A stretch of 39,555 nt of DNA from contig CAMTZM010000022.1 of NCBI GenBank assembly GCA_947086655.1, positions 1-39,555 on the forward strand, written 5' to 3'. How positions within the stretch are numbered: the first letter of the stretch is position 1; every line of letters starts with the position of its first letter. The notes below the pieces were generated by a model. The model was not told where the DNA came from. It worked only from the letters and a program-made list of their open reading frames with translations, and did not search any database. The stretch is from an uncultured Eubacteriaceae bacterium. GTDB lineage: Bacteria > Bacillota > Clostridia > Lachnospirales > CAG-274. A program made the translations under genes and the position numbers. Shown here in pieces: positions 25,294-33,021 of the stretch.

Positions 25294-26454
25294 TTATTTA
25301 TCAATTATTGGAACGTCAGGCAACAATTCAATATTTTTTGAACTCATATAATTTTCTCCATAATAATATAACTTATATCTGCCATTTTCTTCAATAATAT
25401 ATGAATTCTCTTTCGTAAAAATCGGTGTGTATAAATCATAAGGCTTAGGCACATAAGCCGGCTGAAAAACAAATCTAAAAGAAATATAAATATATATAAT
25501 AAACGATAAAAAAAGTAAAGTATTAATAACTAAATTCATTATACTCTTTCTTTTACGTTTTGCAATTATGTAAAACCGATTTTTTAATGCTTTCTGTTCA
25601 AAAACAATTACCAATGAATTTATGTGACTTTGGATACTTATTTTAGTATCTCCTGCTGATTTATAAACATTAAGTATACATGTAAGATAATCAGCTTTAG
25701 AACTTTCGTTTAAATTATTAGTAACATACGAATCTACACATAATTCCAGTAAATAATCAACATAATTTTGAAATAAAATAACTATTGGATTCCACCATAA
25801 AATTAATTTTACAATACGTGAAAATAACCTAATCCAATTGGACTTTATTTTAAAATGCATTAATTCATGAAATAAAATATAATAAAGGTCTTTGTCACTG
25901 TAATCAAACCCATCAATAAAAATTATTTTTCTAAAATATCCAAACTCTGATGGAATTTTAATATTATTATCTTTTATAACAATTACATCAAACTTTAAAT
26001 TATGTGCTTTTTTAATTTGACTAACGAAATCTAATATTCTTTTATCGTTTGTAGGTGGTATGTATTTGACCTTTTTACATAAAAAAGAATATTTACGCCA
26101 ACGAGCAAATATTAAAACCGCAGAACATAAAAACCAAATAGAATAAACTATATACCAATTTTTAAAACCAAAATGTATTATATTTCCTATTTTAACATAA
26201 AAGTTTTTATTTAAAAAAGAATTAATTTCTGCTAAAAAGTGGTATGAATCAATAGATTCACTCATAAATAAAAACTCTATTGGAAATAAAAGCCTTAAAT
26301 TAATAGCTATAATAATAAATATTATAAACTTAGTTTTAATCTTTGATAAAATAGCGCTCCTTGCAAAAATAACAATAAAAAACAAAATAAAAACACTTGT
26401 AACAAAAACTCCGCTTATAAATGAATATGGTGTTATATCAAGCAACAAAAACAT
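25294..26454 (-). CDS. BlaR1/MecR1-type M56 membrane metallopeptidase
   Basis: A 386-residue membrane protein with four N-terminal helices and the zinc-peptidase motif His196-Glu-Leu-Met-His200, followed by LILWWNPIV and a downstream Glu/Asp-rich LELCVDSYV segment, as in M56 peptidases. A further membrane helix lies near residues 310-330. Only about 55 extracytoplasmic residues follow it, so the penicillin-binding sensor domain of true BlaR1/MecR1 is missing. Such short forms sense other signals and cleave or relieve the partner BlaI-type repressor. It starts three bases after the repressor gene stop, strongly suggesting coupling. The inducer is unknown. Confidence 0.9.
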   Translation of the reverse strand: MFLLLDITPYSFISGVFVTSVFILFFIVIFARSAILSKIKTKFIIFIIIAINLRLLFPIEFLFMSESIDSYHFLAEINSFLNKNFYVKIGNIIHFGFKNWYIVYSIWFLCSAVLIFARWRKYSFLCKKVKYIPPTNDKRILDFVSQIKKAHNLKFDVIVIKDNNIKIPSEFGYFRKIIFIDGFDYSDKDLYYILFHELMHFKIKSNWIRLFSRIVKLILWWNPIVILFQNYVDYLLELCVDSYVTNNLNESSKADYLTCILNVYKSAGDTKISIQSHINSLVIVFEQKALKNRFYIIAKRKRKSIMNLVINTLLFLSFIIYIYISFRFVFQPAYVPKPYDLYTPIFTKENSYIIEENGRYKLYYYGENYMSSKNIELLPDVPIIDK

Positions 26455-26457
26455 CTC

Positions 26458-26868
26458 CTAATATATATTATTTTCATTTTTGTAACTTTCAATAAACTTT
26501 TCCATCTCATTAATAAACACATCGTCTGTTTTCTTTCTTCCACGCTTAGTTAAATATGACAAGAAACTTGCCACATCAAATGATTTATTTGTATCACTAA
26601 ATAAATCATTAAGCTGCTGTGCAGCATATTCATCTACTGTTATAGCCGGTGCATACATTCTGCAATATGTTTTAGCTACTTTTATATTTCCTACAACTTT
26701 AATATATTTTCTCTTCATTAGATTGTTAATCATAGGATGGAGAGAATTTTTAGCAACAGTTTGTGTCAAAGCCAATATGTCGGATATTATCATAGGTTTT
26801 TCAGAATTCCAAAGGATTTTCATTATTTCATATTCTCTTGCGGTTAAATGAGACGCTTTTTTCACCAT
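26458..26868 (-). CDS. BlaI/MecI-type winged-helix repressor
   Basis: A 136-residue DNA-binding protein with the BlaI start pattern (HLTAREYEIMKILWNSEKPM) and a winged-helix domain (about residues 6-75). A C-terminal dimerisation and cleavage region follows (YAAQQLNDLFSDTNKSFDVA). ATG 26868 is chosen because GGGGTGG lies just upstream. The frame opens 17 codons earlier but would include promoter-proximal sequence without a ribosome site. It is the first gene of a three-gene operon with the M56 peptidase and the small secreted protein, and probably represses that operon. Confidence 0.92.
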   Translation of the reverse strand: MVKKASHLTAREYEIMKILWNSEKPMIISDILALTQTVAKNSLHPMINNLMKRKYIKVVGNIKVAKTYCRMYAPAITVDEYAAQQLNDLFSDTNKSFDVASFLSYLTKRGRKKTDDVFINEMEKFIESYKNENNIY

Positions 26869-26910
26869 ACATACCACCCCTATATATAAGTTTATTTCTT
26901 TTATACCATT

Positions 26911-26939
26911 ATTATACATAATTTTTCAAAATAAGTCAA
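26911..26939 (-). promoter_or_regulatory. Promoter of the BlaI-BlaR1-secreted protein operon
   Basis: On the minus strand, TTGACT (26934-26939), 17 bases, TATAAT (26911-26916). About 40 bases before the repressor start codon. I see no clear TACA-n-TGTA BlaI operator. Confidence 0.82.
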
Positions 26940-27045
26940 TATTTTTTAAATTATATATAAAAAATATTTAAAATAAATATAAAATAATAATACATTTTAT
27001 TAATACTAAAAGTATATTTAATGAAACTTTTAATCAAATTATGTT

Positions 27046-28944
27046 TTAAGAACTTAAATCTTCCCATTTTTCATACAATAATGTAAGTTTTTTCTCTAAT
27101 TCCGTTTTTTTGTCAAATATTTCCTTTGATTTAAAATGATTTGTATAAACTTCTTCTAACGTAAGCATATAATCCGCTTCATTTATTTCAGTTTCTATTT
27201 TTTCAATATCTGTTTCAATCTTTTTTATATCGTTTTCCTTTTTTCTTTTAATAGATTGTTCTTCTTTTTTTCTTTGCCAATCTTTTTTATTATCTGATTC
27301 AAGTAAAACATTTTCATTATTATTTACATCTGCTTTTGATTCTGATTTTTTTTCTAAATAGTAATCATAATTTCCTAAAATAGTATTTGAATATGTTTTA
27401 TTTAACTCAATTATTTTTTCAGCCGTATTGTTTATAAAATAACGGTCATGGGAAATATATAAACAAGTTCCCTCATAGTTTTTTATTACATCTTCAAGTA
27501 TTTCTTTTGAATTAATGTCAAGGTGATTTGTAGGCTCGTCAAGTATAAGAAAATTTGCATTTGAAAGCATAATTTTAGCAAGCGCTACACGACCTTTCTC
27601 ACCTCCGCTTAAAGATGATATACTTTTAAACACATTATCACCTGTAAACATAAATGCCGCAAGTGTATTTCTTATTTCCTCATTTTTTAAATAAGGAAAT
27701 TCATCGGATATCTCATCAAATATTGTTTTATCTTTACTAAGGTTTTGATGTTCTTGATCATAATATCCTATTTTAACATTTGAACCAAGTTTTACATTTC
27801 CGCTGTCATAAATTGTCTGATTCATTATTATTCTGAATAGTGTTGTTTTTCCTACACCATTTGGCCCAATAAGAGCCGTTTTTTCTCCTTTTTTTATATT
27901 AAAAGATATGTTTTCAAAAAGAGTTTTGTCATCAAACGATTTTTTTAAGTTATCAATTGAAAGTACGTCATATCCACTTTCTTTTTTAGGAACTATTTTT
28001 AATCTCATTTTTTCCGGAAGATTTTCAGGTTTTTCCACAAGTTCAATTTTCTTCAATGCTTTTTCACGGCTTTCAGCACGCTTAATTGACTTTTCACGGT
28101 TAAATGAACGTAGTTTTGTAATGACTTCTTCTTGATGTTTTATTTCTTTTTGCTGGCTAATATAGTGATTTAACTGAATTTGCCTGTCTTCCTCTTTCTT
28201 TTTTGCATAAAAACTATAACTTCCATTATATATTTTAGATTTTTTATTTTCTATTTCTATTATTTTTTCAGATATTTTATCAATAAAATATCTGTCATGA
28301 GTAATTAACATTATACTTCCCATATATGCTTTTAAATATTCTTCGAGCCACTGTATTGATTCTATATCAAGATGATTTGTAGGTTCATCTAAAAGAAGTA
28401 TATCCGGATTTGACAAAAGAAGTTTTCCTAAAGCTATACGAGTTTTTTGCCCTCCTGAAAGATGATTTATAGGCTTGTTATATTCATCTTCAGTAAATCC
28501 CAAACCTTTTATAACTCCCCTTACTCTGCTTTTATATTCATATCCGTTTTTCGATTCAAGTTCGGAGGAAAGAGCTGAATATTGTTTCATTAAAAAATCT
28601 AATTTTTCCCCTTCTGTTTTAGACATTTCAATTTCTATTTCTCTTAAACGATTTTCAATTTCTATTATATCTTGAAATACCGATAAAAGTTCGTTATAAA
28701 TTGTCTTATTGCTGTCAATTTCTAAATTTTGTGAAAAATAGCCTATTGTCGTATTATTAGATATTATTATATCACCTTCATCACATGATAATTCACCTGT
28801 TATAATTTTAAAAAGTGTTGACTTTCCGGCTCCGTTTACACCAATAATTGCAGCTTTTTCTTTTTCCTCAAGCGTAAATGTTATATTATTAAGAATTTCG
28901 TCTGTTCCAAATGATTTTTTTATATTTCTGCATGATAATATCAT
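27046..28944 (-). CDS. ABC-F family ATPase
   Basis: A 632-residue soluble protein with two ABC ATPase domains and no membrane segment. Domain 1 has Walker A GVNGAGKST (about 35-43) and LSGGQKTRIALGK with LLLDEPTNHLD. Domain 2 has GPNGVGKTT, LSGGEKGRVALAK and LILDEPTNHLD. A charged inter-domain linker and a long C-terminal Lys/Glu coiled coil (about 545-632) complete the ABC-F plan, closest in outline to YdiF. ABC-F proteins act at the ribosomal E site in translation or in ribosome protection. Housekeeping role versus antibiotic resistance cannot be decided here. The start is ATG 28944, after a GGAGG ribosome site. Confidence 0.92.
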   Translation of the reverse strand: MILSCRNIKKSFGTDEILNNITFTLEEKEKAAIIGVNGAGKSTLFKIITGELSCDEGDIIISNNTTIGYFSQNLEIDSNKTIYNELLSVFQDIIEIENRLREIEIEMSKTEGEKLDFLMKQYSALSSELESKNGYEYKSRVRGVIKGLGFTEDEYNKPINHLSGGQKTRIALGKLLLSNPDILLLDEPTNHLDIESIQWLEEYLKAYMGSIMLITHDRYFIDKISEKIIEIENKKSKIYNGSYSFYAKKKEEDRQIQLNHYISQQKEIKHQEEVITKLRSFNREKSIKRAESREKALKKIELVEKPENLPEKMRLKIVPKKESGYDVLSIDNLKKSFDDKTLFENISFNIKKGEKTALIGPNGVGKTTLFRIIMNQTIYDSGNVKLGSNVKIGYYDQEHQNLSKDKTIFDEISDEFPYLKNEEIRNTLAAFMFTGDNVFKSISSLSGGEKGRVALAKIMLSNANFLILDEPTNHLDINSKEILEDVIKNYEGTCLYISHDRYFINNTAEKIIELNKTYSNTILGNYDYYLEKKSESKADVNNNENVLLESDNKKDWQRKKEEQSIKRKKENDIKKIETDIEKIETEINEADYMLTLEEVYTNHFKSKEIFDKKTELEKKLTLLYEKWEDLSS

Positions 28945-29104
28945 AATTATCCTCCTTTGTTAGCTAAGTAAACCGTATCTAAAAATATTATAACAAAAAA
29001 TAGTATTCTTTAAAACCCAATAATTTTACAAATTTAGAATTATATTCTACAACTTTGGCTGCATAATATAAGCCCTTATTTATCAATAAAAATATATAAA
29101 ATTA

Positions 29105-29133
29105 TTGAGAACATATACAAAATATGTTATATT
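29105..29133 (+). promoter_or_regulatory. Promoter with internal dyad upstream of the YbaK gene
   Basis: TTGAGA (29105-29110), 17 bases, TATATT (29128-29133). The spacer is itself an inverted repeat, ACATAT-ACAAA-ATATGT (29111-29127), which would suit a repressor binding across the promoter. Confidence 0.5.
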
Positions 29134-29187
29134 TAAGTTATAAAAAGAGATAGCAATAATTATCAACATATTCATTAGTACATAAAA

Positions 29188-29217
29188 CCCCCGGTTTTTT
29201 AAACGTGGGAGTTTCAT
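29188..29217 (+). promoter_or_regulatory. Leader hairpin upstream of the YbaK gene
   Basis: AAACCCCCGG and a later CGTGGGAGTTT can pair imperfectly, with TTT/AAA closing the inner part, just before the AAGGAGGT ribosome site. No T run follows, so it is not a terminator. Function unclear. Confidence 0.3.
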
Positions 29218-29236
29218 TATAAGGAGGTATTTAATT

Positions 29237-29707
29237 ATGGCAATAGAAAAAGTAAAAGAATATTTTAAAAAATTTAACATAGAAAATCGTATACAGGAAT
29301 TTAAAGTATCAAGCGCAACTGTTGAATTAGCCGCAAAAGCGCTGAAATGTTAACCATGTCGAATAGCAAAAACACTCTCTTTTAATGTAAATGGAAATAC
29401 TATATTGATTGTAGCTGCCGGAGACGCTAAAATTGATAATTCTAAATACAAAGCAAAATTCGAAACAAAAGCCAAAATGCTTAACCCTGATGAAACTTTA
29501 GAACTTATTGGACATGCTGTTGGAGGTGTTTGCCCATTTGCTGTTAATAATGGAGTAAATATATATCTTGATAAATCACTTAAAAGATTTGATACTGTAT
29601 TTCCGGCCTGCGGAAGCAGTAACAGCGCAATAGAATTAACAATAGATGAGTTGGAAAAGTATTCAAATTATTCTGAATGGGTTGACGTTTGTAAAGGATA
29701 TATATAA
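29237..29707 (+). pseudogene. YbaK/EbsC-family Cys-tRNA deacylase-like gene with an in-frame ochre stop
   Basis: The frame from ATG 29237 (after AAGGAGGT) encodes a typical YbaK-like aminoacyl-tRNA deacylase of 156 codons, interrupted once by TAA at 29351-29353 (codon 39). The residues around it read AAKALKC-stop-PCRIAKTLSF. The family normally has Glu or a similar residue at the stop, so one GAA-to-TAA change explains it. Downstream, the fold continues in the same frame without further damage (IVAAGDAKIDNSKYKAKF, LIGHAVGGVCPFAV, DTVFPACGSSNSAIEL). The family clears mischarged tRNAs. The lesion looks recent, or it could be a sequencing error. Confidence 0.85.
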
Positions 29708-29787
29708 TTAATGTTTCTTTTTTTACAAAAATTTAAACTATTTTATAAATTCTCATACTTTGGCTATGTTGAAAAAGATAATAACTA

Positions 29788-29816
29788 TTGCTATATTTTT
29801 ATATTTATTGTATAAT
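29788..29816 (+). promoter_or_regulatory. Probable promoter of the yesL-like gene
   Basis: TTGCTA (29788-29793), 17 bases, TATAAT (29811-29816), 100 bases before the start codon. Confidence 0.6.
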
Positions 29817-29915
29817 ATTTCATAATTTTAGGGCGTTTATAAAAATTAAAAAATATAAAAAGTATATAGTTCTTAAACACGCTCTATTTTATTTTTTATA
29901 TAGGAGGTTAAAGTT

Positions 29916-30551
29916 ATGAGGGATTTTTTTGGTTCAAATGGTCCTTTTGTAAAATATGGAACAATACTCGCCGATTTAGTTATACTTACTGTTATTTGGT
30001 CTATATGCTGTATTCCTGTTATAACAATAGGTACATCTACAACAGCACTATATTATGTTACAACACGTCAAATATCAAATAGAGAAGGTTATGTTTCATC
30101 TGATTTTTTTAAAAGTTTTAAAAGTAATTTATTTCAAGGAATAATTTCTACTATAATAATAATTGTATTTTTAGCTATTATATATATAAGCAGAAAAAGT
30201 CTTTTTACAATAGAAGGCAATTTGCGTTTTTATCTTTCAGGACTTCAGCTTGTAATAGCAATTGAAATTTTAATAACAGCATTATATCTTTATCCTTTAA
30301 TGTCAAGATTTGAAATGCCTTTGTTTGAATTATTTAAAACAGCCTTATTTATGGCTAATAAACATTTGTTTACTACTATTACATGTCTTTTTTTATTTGT
30401 TGCACTTGTGGCTTTAAGTTTTTTAATAAACCCTATATTTTTGATAGTGGGAACTGGAATGTATTCTTATATTACATCACATATGTTTATGCGTATTTTT
30501 AGAAAATATTGTCCTGATATTGATGTTGATACTTTTGAAGACAAAAGATAA
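29916..30551 (+). CDS. YesL-family (DUF624) membrane protein
   Basis: A 211-residue membrane protein with about five hydrophobic segments. It opens with GPFVKYGTILADLVILTVIW and the CCIPVITIGTSTTALYY stretch, which is the recognisable DUF624/YesL block (conserved P-x-x-T-x-G-x-S/T-x-x-A-L). The biochemical role is not known; members often sit near carbohydrate ABC transporters, but none is present here. ATG 29916 follows TAGGAGG. It is a single-gene unit with its own promoter and a terminator shared with the convergent chemoreceptor gene. Confidence 0.88.
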   Translation: MRDFFGSNGPFVKYGTILADLVILTVIWSICCIPVITIGTSTTALYYVTTRQISNREGYVSSDFFKSFKSNLFQGIISTIIIIVFLAIIYISRKSLFTIEGNLRFYLSGLQLVIAIEILITALYLYPLMSRFEMPLFELFKTALFMANKHLFTTITCLFLFVALVALSFLINPIFLIVGTGMYSYITSHMFMRIFRKYCPDIDVDTFEDKR

Positions 30552-30571
30552 AAAAATGTCAAATAAATTAT

Positions 30572-30619
30572 AAAAAGAGTTATATTATCAAAAATTTTGA
30601 TTTTATAACTCTTTTTTTA
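30572..30619. terminator. Bidirectional terminator between the yesL-like gene and the chemoreceptor
   Basis: AAAAAGAGTTATA pairs with TATAACTCTTTTT, with a nested ATCAAAA/TTTTGAT stem inside, A-rich on the left and T7 on the right. Confidence 0.9.
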
Positions 30620-30637
30620 TTAAAACTATTAATATTT

Positions 30638-32521
30638 TTATTTGTTTATAAGTTTTATAAGCAATTCTGCTTGTTTTGTAAGTTCAGCAGAAGTATTCTG
30701 ACTTTCAATAGCAGAAATACGATTTTCTTTTGCTATTCCAGCTATTTGCTCAAGCCCTGACAAAACATTTATAACATCATTTACTTGCTTGTTCGTCATA
30801 ACGGAAATTTGATTTATATTTTTGTTAGCATTCTCAATATCATTTACTAAGTCCAAAAATTCCGATACAGCAGTACTTACAATTTTCTGACCGTTTTCAA
30901 CAGCTACAATTGTGTCAGAAATAATACCGGCAGTCTCTTTTGCGGCATAAGCACTTTTCTTGGCAAGTTCACCAATTTGAACAGCAACAACAGCAAAACC
31001 TTTGCCTTGTTCCCCTGCTCTTGCTGCTTCAATAGAAGCGTTTACAGCAAGCATATCTGTCTGCGATGCAATAGAATCAACTTCATTTATTATATTACTA
31101 ATTTTATTAGAAGATTCAAAAATATGTTTCATAGAATCAGTAAGTTTTTGCATATTATCTTTTGTAATAATTATATTTGAAACAACTAAATTAGTATCAT
31201 CTGAAACTTTTGTAGAAACAGAAGCATTAGTTTTAAGTTGTTCTGTAATAACTTCCATTGATTTATTAAGAGAAACAACTGAATCTTCTTGATTTTTTGA
31301 ACCTAAATATATAGATTTTGCCATATCAAAAGTCTTTTTTGAAGCATTGTCTATATTAAAAGAAACATTTTTAATATCTTCAATAAGTTTTATATTTTTA
31401 TCAAAAGTGCTTTTTTGCTGGTTCAAAAGTTCTTTGTTTTTTTGAAGATTTTTGCTTATTCCGCTAACCATTGAATTTATTCCATTACTTAAAATTTCAA
31501 ATTCTTTATTTTCAAATTCTTCTATTTTTACTTGAAGATTGCCCTCTTTAACTTTTTGCAGTCCATTAACAATATTATGTACACCTTTAACAATTTTTCT
31601 ATTGATAAGTATACTTATTACAATCAAAAGCAAAAGGAAAATAATAAACATACTTATTGAAACAGAAACAGTTTGAGTATATCTTTGTTCAAAATACTCT
31701 TCTTCCGGCATTGCTGTTCCTATAATCATGTCATCATATGATTCAGTATAAAAATGAATATTTGTTCCATCAATAACAGCCGTTCCTTCTTGAGATGAAA
31801 AAATTGTATCGTCAAAACCTGCCTCTGAATATTTTTTCCCAATAAGACTTTGATTTTTTATTGCAATAATTTGTTTGCTGTTCTTATCAATAGCAAAAAC
31901 ATACCCATCTATTCCAAAATCAAATTCATTAAAAACTTTTTCTATTTTTGTACTTTCAAGCATATTCTCAAGTATTTCCGGTCTAATACCAACTTGAACA
32001 ATACCTTTTTTGTCCTTTCTTGCAACTCCTATATATTGAAACATAATCCCTAAAGCGGCATTTGGCTGCGGTTCTTGTACAATTTCAACAGAAGAATCTT
32101 TAAGTATTTCAAGAAAAGGCTTTGTTTGGTCACCGGCATTAAAATCAAGACCAAAATATTTAGGTATGTTTCCGTATCTTAAAATTCCATTTTCATCCGT
32201 TACATGAAGTTCGTCAACCATAAGTTCTTTTGCAAGTTCATTAATTCTATCAACTGATTCAAGTATAGAAGGGTCTTTTTGAATAATATTAGCAAAAGCA
32301 CGCGACTTAGCGAGATTGCTTTCACTAAGACTTTCAGTAATTTGCTGAATATTTTTATCATTTGCTTTAAGTTTTTGCTGAACTTGTAAAATCTTATCTT
32401 GGCTTGCGGCAGTTCTTTCTCTTTTAATAATAGCCGTTTGAAACTGATAAATAAAAATAATAGTTGTAATAAAAGCTATAATCATATAAAAACATAAATA
32501 TTTTAAAATAAGTTTATTCAT
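30638..32521 (-). CDS. Methyl-accepting chemotaxis protein
   Basis: A 627-residue transmembrane chemoreceptor. Membrane helices lie at about residues 7-26 and 286-307. The extracytoplasmic sensor between them is Cache-like (FDFGIDGYVFAIDKNSK, ALGIMFQYIGVARKD). HAMP runs at about 308-360. The cytoplasmic helical hairpin has its tip signature (IEAARAGEQGKGFAVVA) near 495-512, which is where CheA and CheW dock. Its presence implies a chemotactic, motile cell. The ligand cannot be told from sequence. The start is ATG 32521 after AAAAGGAG. It is convergent with the yesL-like gene and stands alone. Confidence 0.95.
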   Translation of the reverse strand: MNKLILKYLCFYMIIAFITTIIFIYQFQTAIIKRERTAASQDKILQVQQKLKANDKNIQQITESLSESNLAKSRAFANIIQKDPSILESVDRINELAKELMVDELHVTDENGILRYGNIPKYFGLDFNAGDQTKPFLEILKDSSVEIVQEPQPNAALGIMFQYIGVARKDKKGIVQVGIRPEILENMLESTKIEKVFNEFDFGIDGYVFAIDKNSKQIIAIKNQSLIGKKYSEAGFDDTIFSSQEGTAVIDGTNIHFYTESYDDMIIGTAMPEEEYFEQRYTQTVSVSISMFIIFLLLLIVISILINRKIVKGVHNIVNGLQKVKEGNLQVKIEEFENKEFEILSNGINSMVSGISKNLQKNKELLNQQKSTFDKNIKLIEDIKNVSFNIDNASKKTFDMAKSIYLGSKNQEDSVVSLNKSMEVITEQLKTNASVSTKVSDDTNLVVSNIIITKDNMQKLTDSMKHIFESSNKISNIINEVDSIASQTDMLAVNASIEAARAGEQGKGFAVVAVQIGELAKKSAYAAKETAGIISDTIVAVENGQKIVSTAVSEFLDLVNDIENANKNINQISVMTNKQVNDVINVLSGLEQIAGIAKENRISAIESQNTSAELTKQAELLIKLINK

Positions 32522-32880
32522 ATTTTAACTCCTTTTAAATTATTTTTAATTTTGTAATTATTATTAAATTAATGTGAATTTTTAATAATTAAAATATTAT
32601 GAAAAATTTCAAGATACATTTATATAAATACTAACGAATTACTTTATGTCGAAAAATTCAACTCTGTTATTTGACTTTATTTTATTATATAATAGCTTAA
32701 AAACAACTATATACAAAAAAACATACACCTTTAACAATAAATACAAAACAAAAAAGTGTCTTAGTAAAATTATACAGCAAACTATAAAGTAAGACAATAT
32801 AAAATTTAAAAAACTTACGAAAATAAATAATATTTTAAACAAAACAGACAATGGATTTTTGGAATTTACAAAAATTTCAA
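32522..32880. other. Long AT-rich intergenic region between the chemoreceptor and the restriction locus
   Basis: About 500 bases lie between the chemoreceptor start and the hsdR stop. They should contain the chemoreceptor promoter and, at 32881-32911, the terminator of the restriction operon. A 103-codon minus-strand frame at 32639-32950 is rejected because it runs through that terminator and is only a hydrophobic AT-rich translation. I see no other feature. Confidence 0.6.
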
Positions 32881-32911
32881 ATAAAAAAATACTGCCCAAA
32901 TTGGGCAGTAT
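32881..32911 (-). terminator. Terminator of the hsd operon
   Basis: ATACTGCCC (32889-32897) pairs perfectly with GGGCAGTAT (32903-32911). On the minus strand the stem is followed by seven T, about 110 bases after the hsdR stop. Confidence 0.9.
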
Positions 32912-33021
32912 AAATATTACATATATATAATATTTATAAAAAAATATCATTGAAAATTAACAAAACATTATATATTTCAAAAACATATTTATATCTCTAT
33001 ACCGCATTTATGCAAAAAAAT

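Noticed and set aside
26869..26939. BlaI operator (TACA-n-TGTA type) at the repressor promoter
   Set aside because: No dyad of that type is clear. The promoter is good, but autorepression is only assumed from the family.
29083..29280. 65-codon minus-strand open frame overlapping the YbaK-gene leader
   Set aside because: It overlaps the promoter, leader and start of a recognisable gene on the other strand and has no family resemblance.
29351..29353. Selenocysteine or other recoding at the YbaK-gene stop
   Set aside because: The codon is TAA, not TGA, and the family has Glu here, not Cys. A point mutation is simpler.
32639..32950. 103-codon minus-strand open frame next to hsdR
   Set aside because: It runs through the perfect terminator hairpin at 32889-32911, has no good ribosome site, and its translation is only Phe/Ile/Tyr-rich, as expected from AT-rich noncoding DNA.
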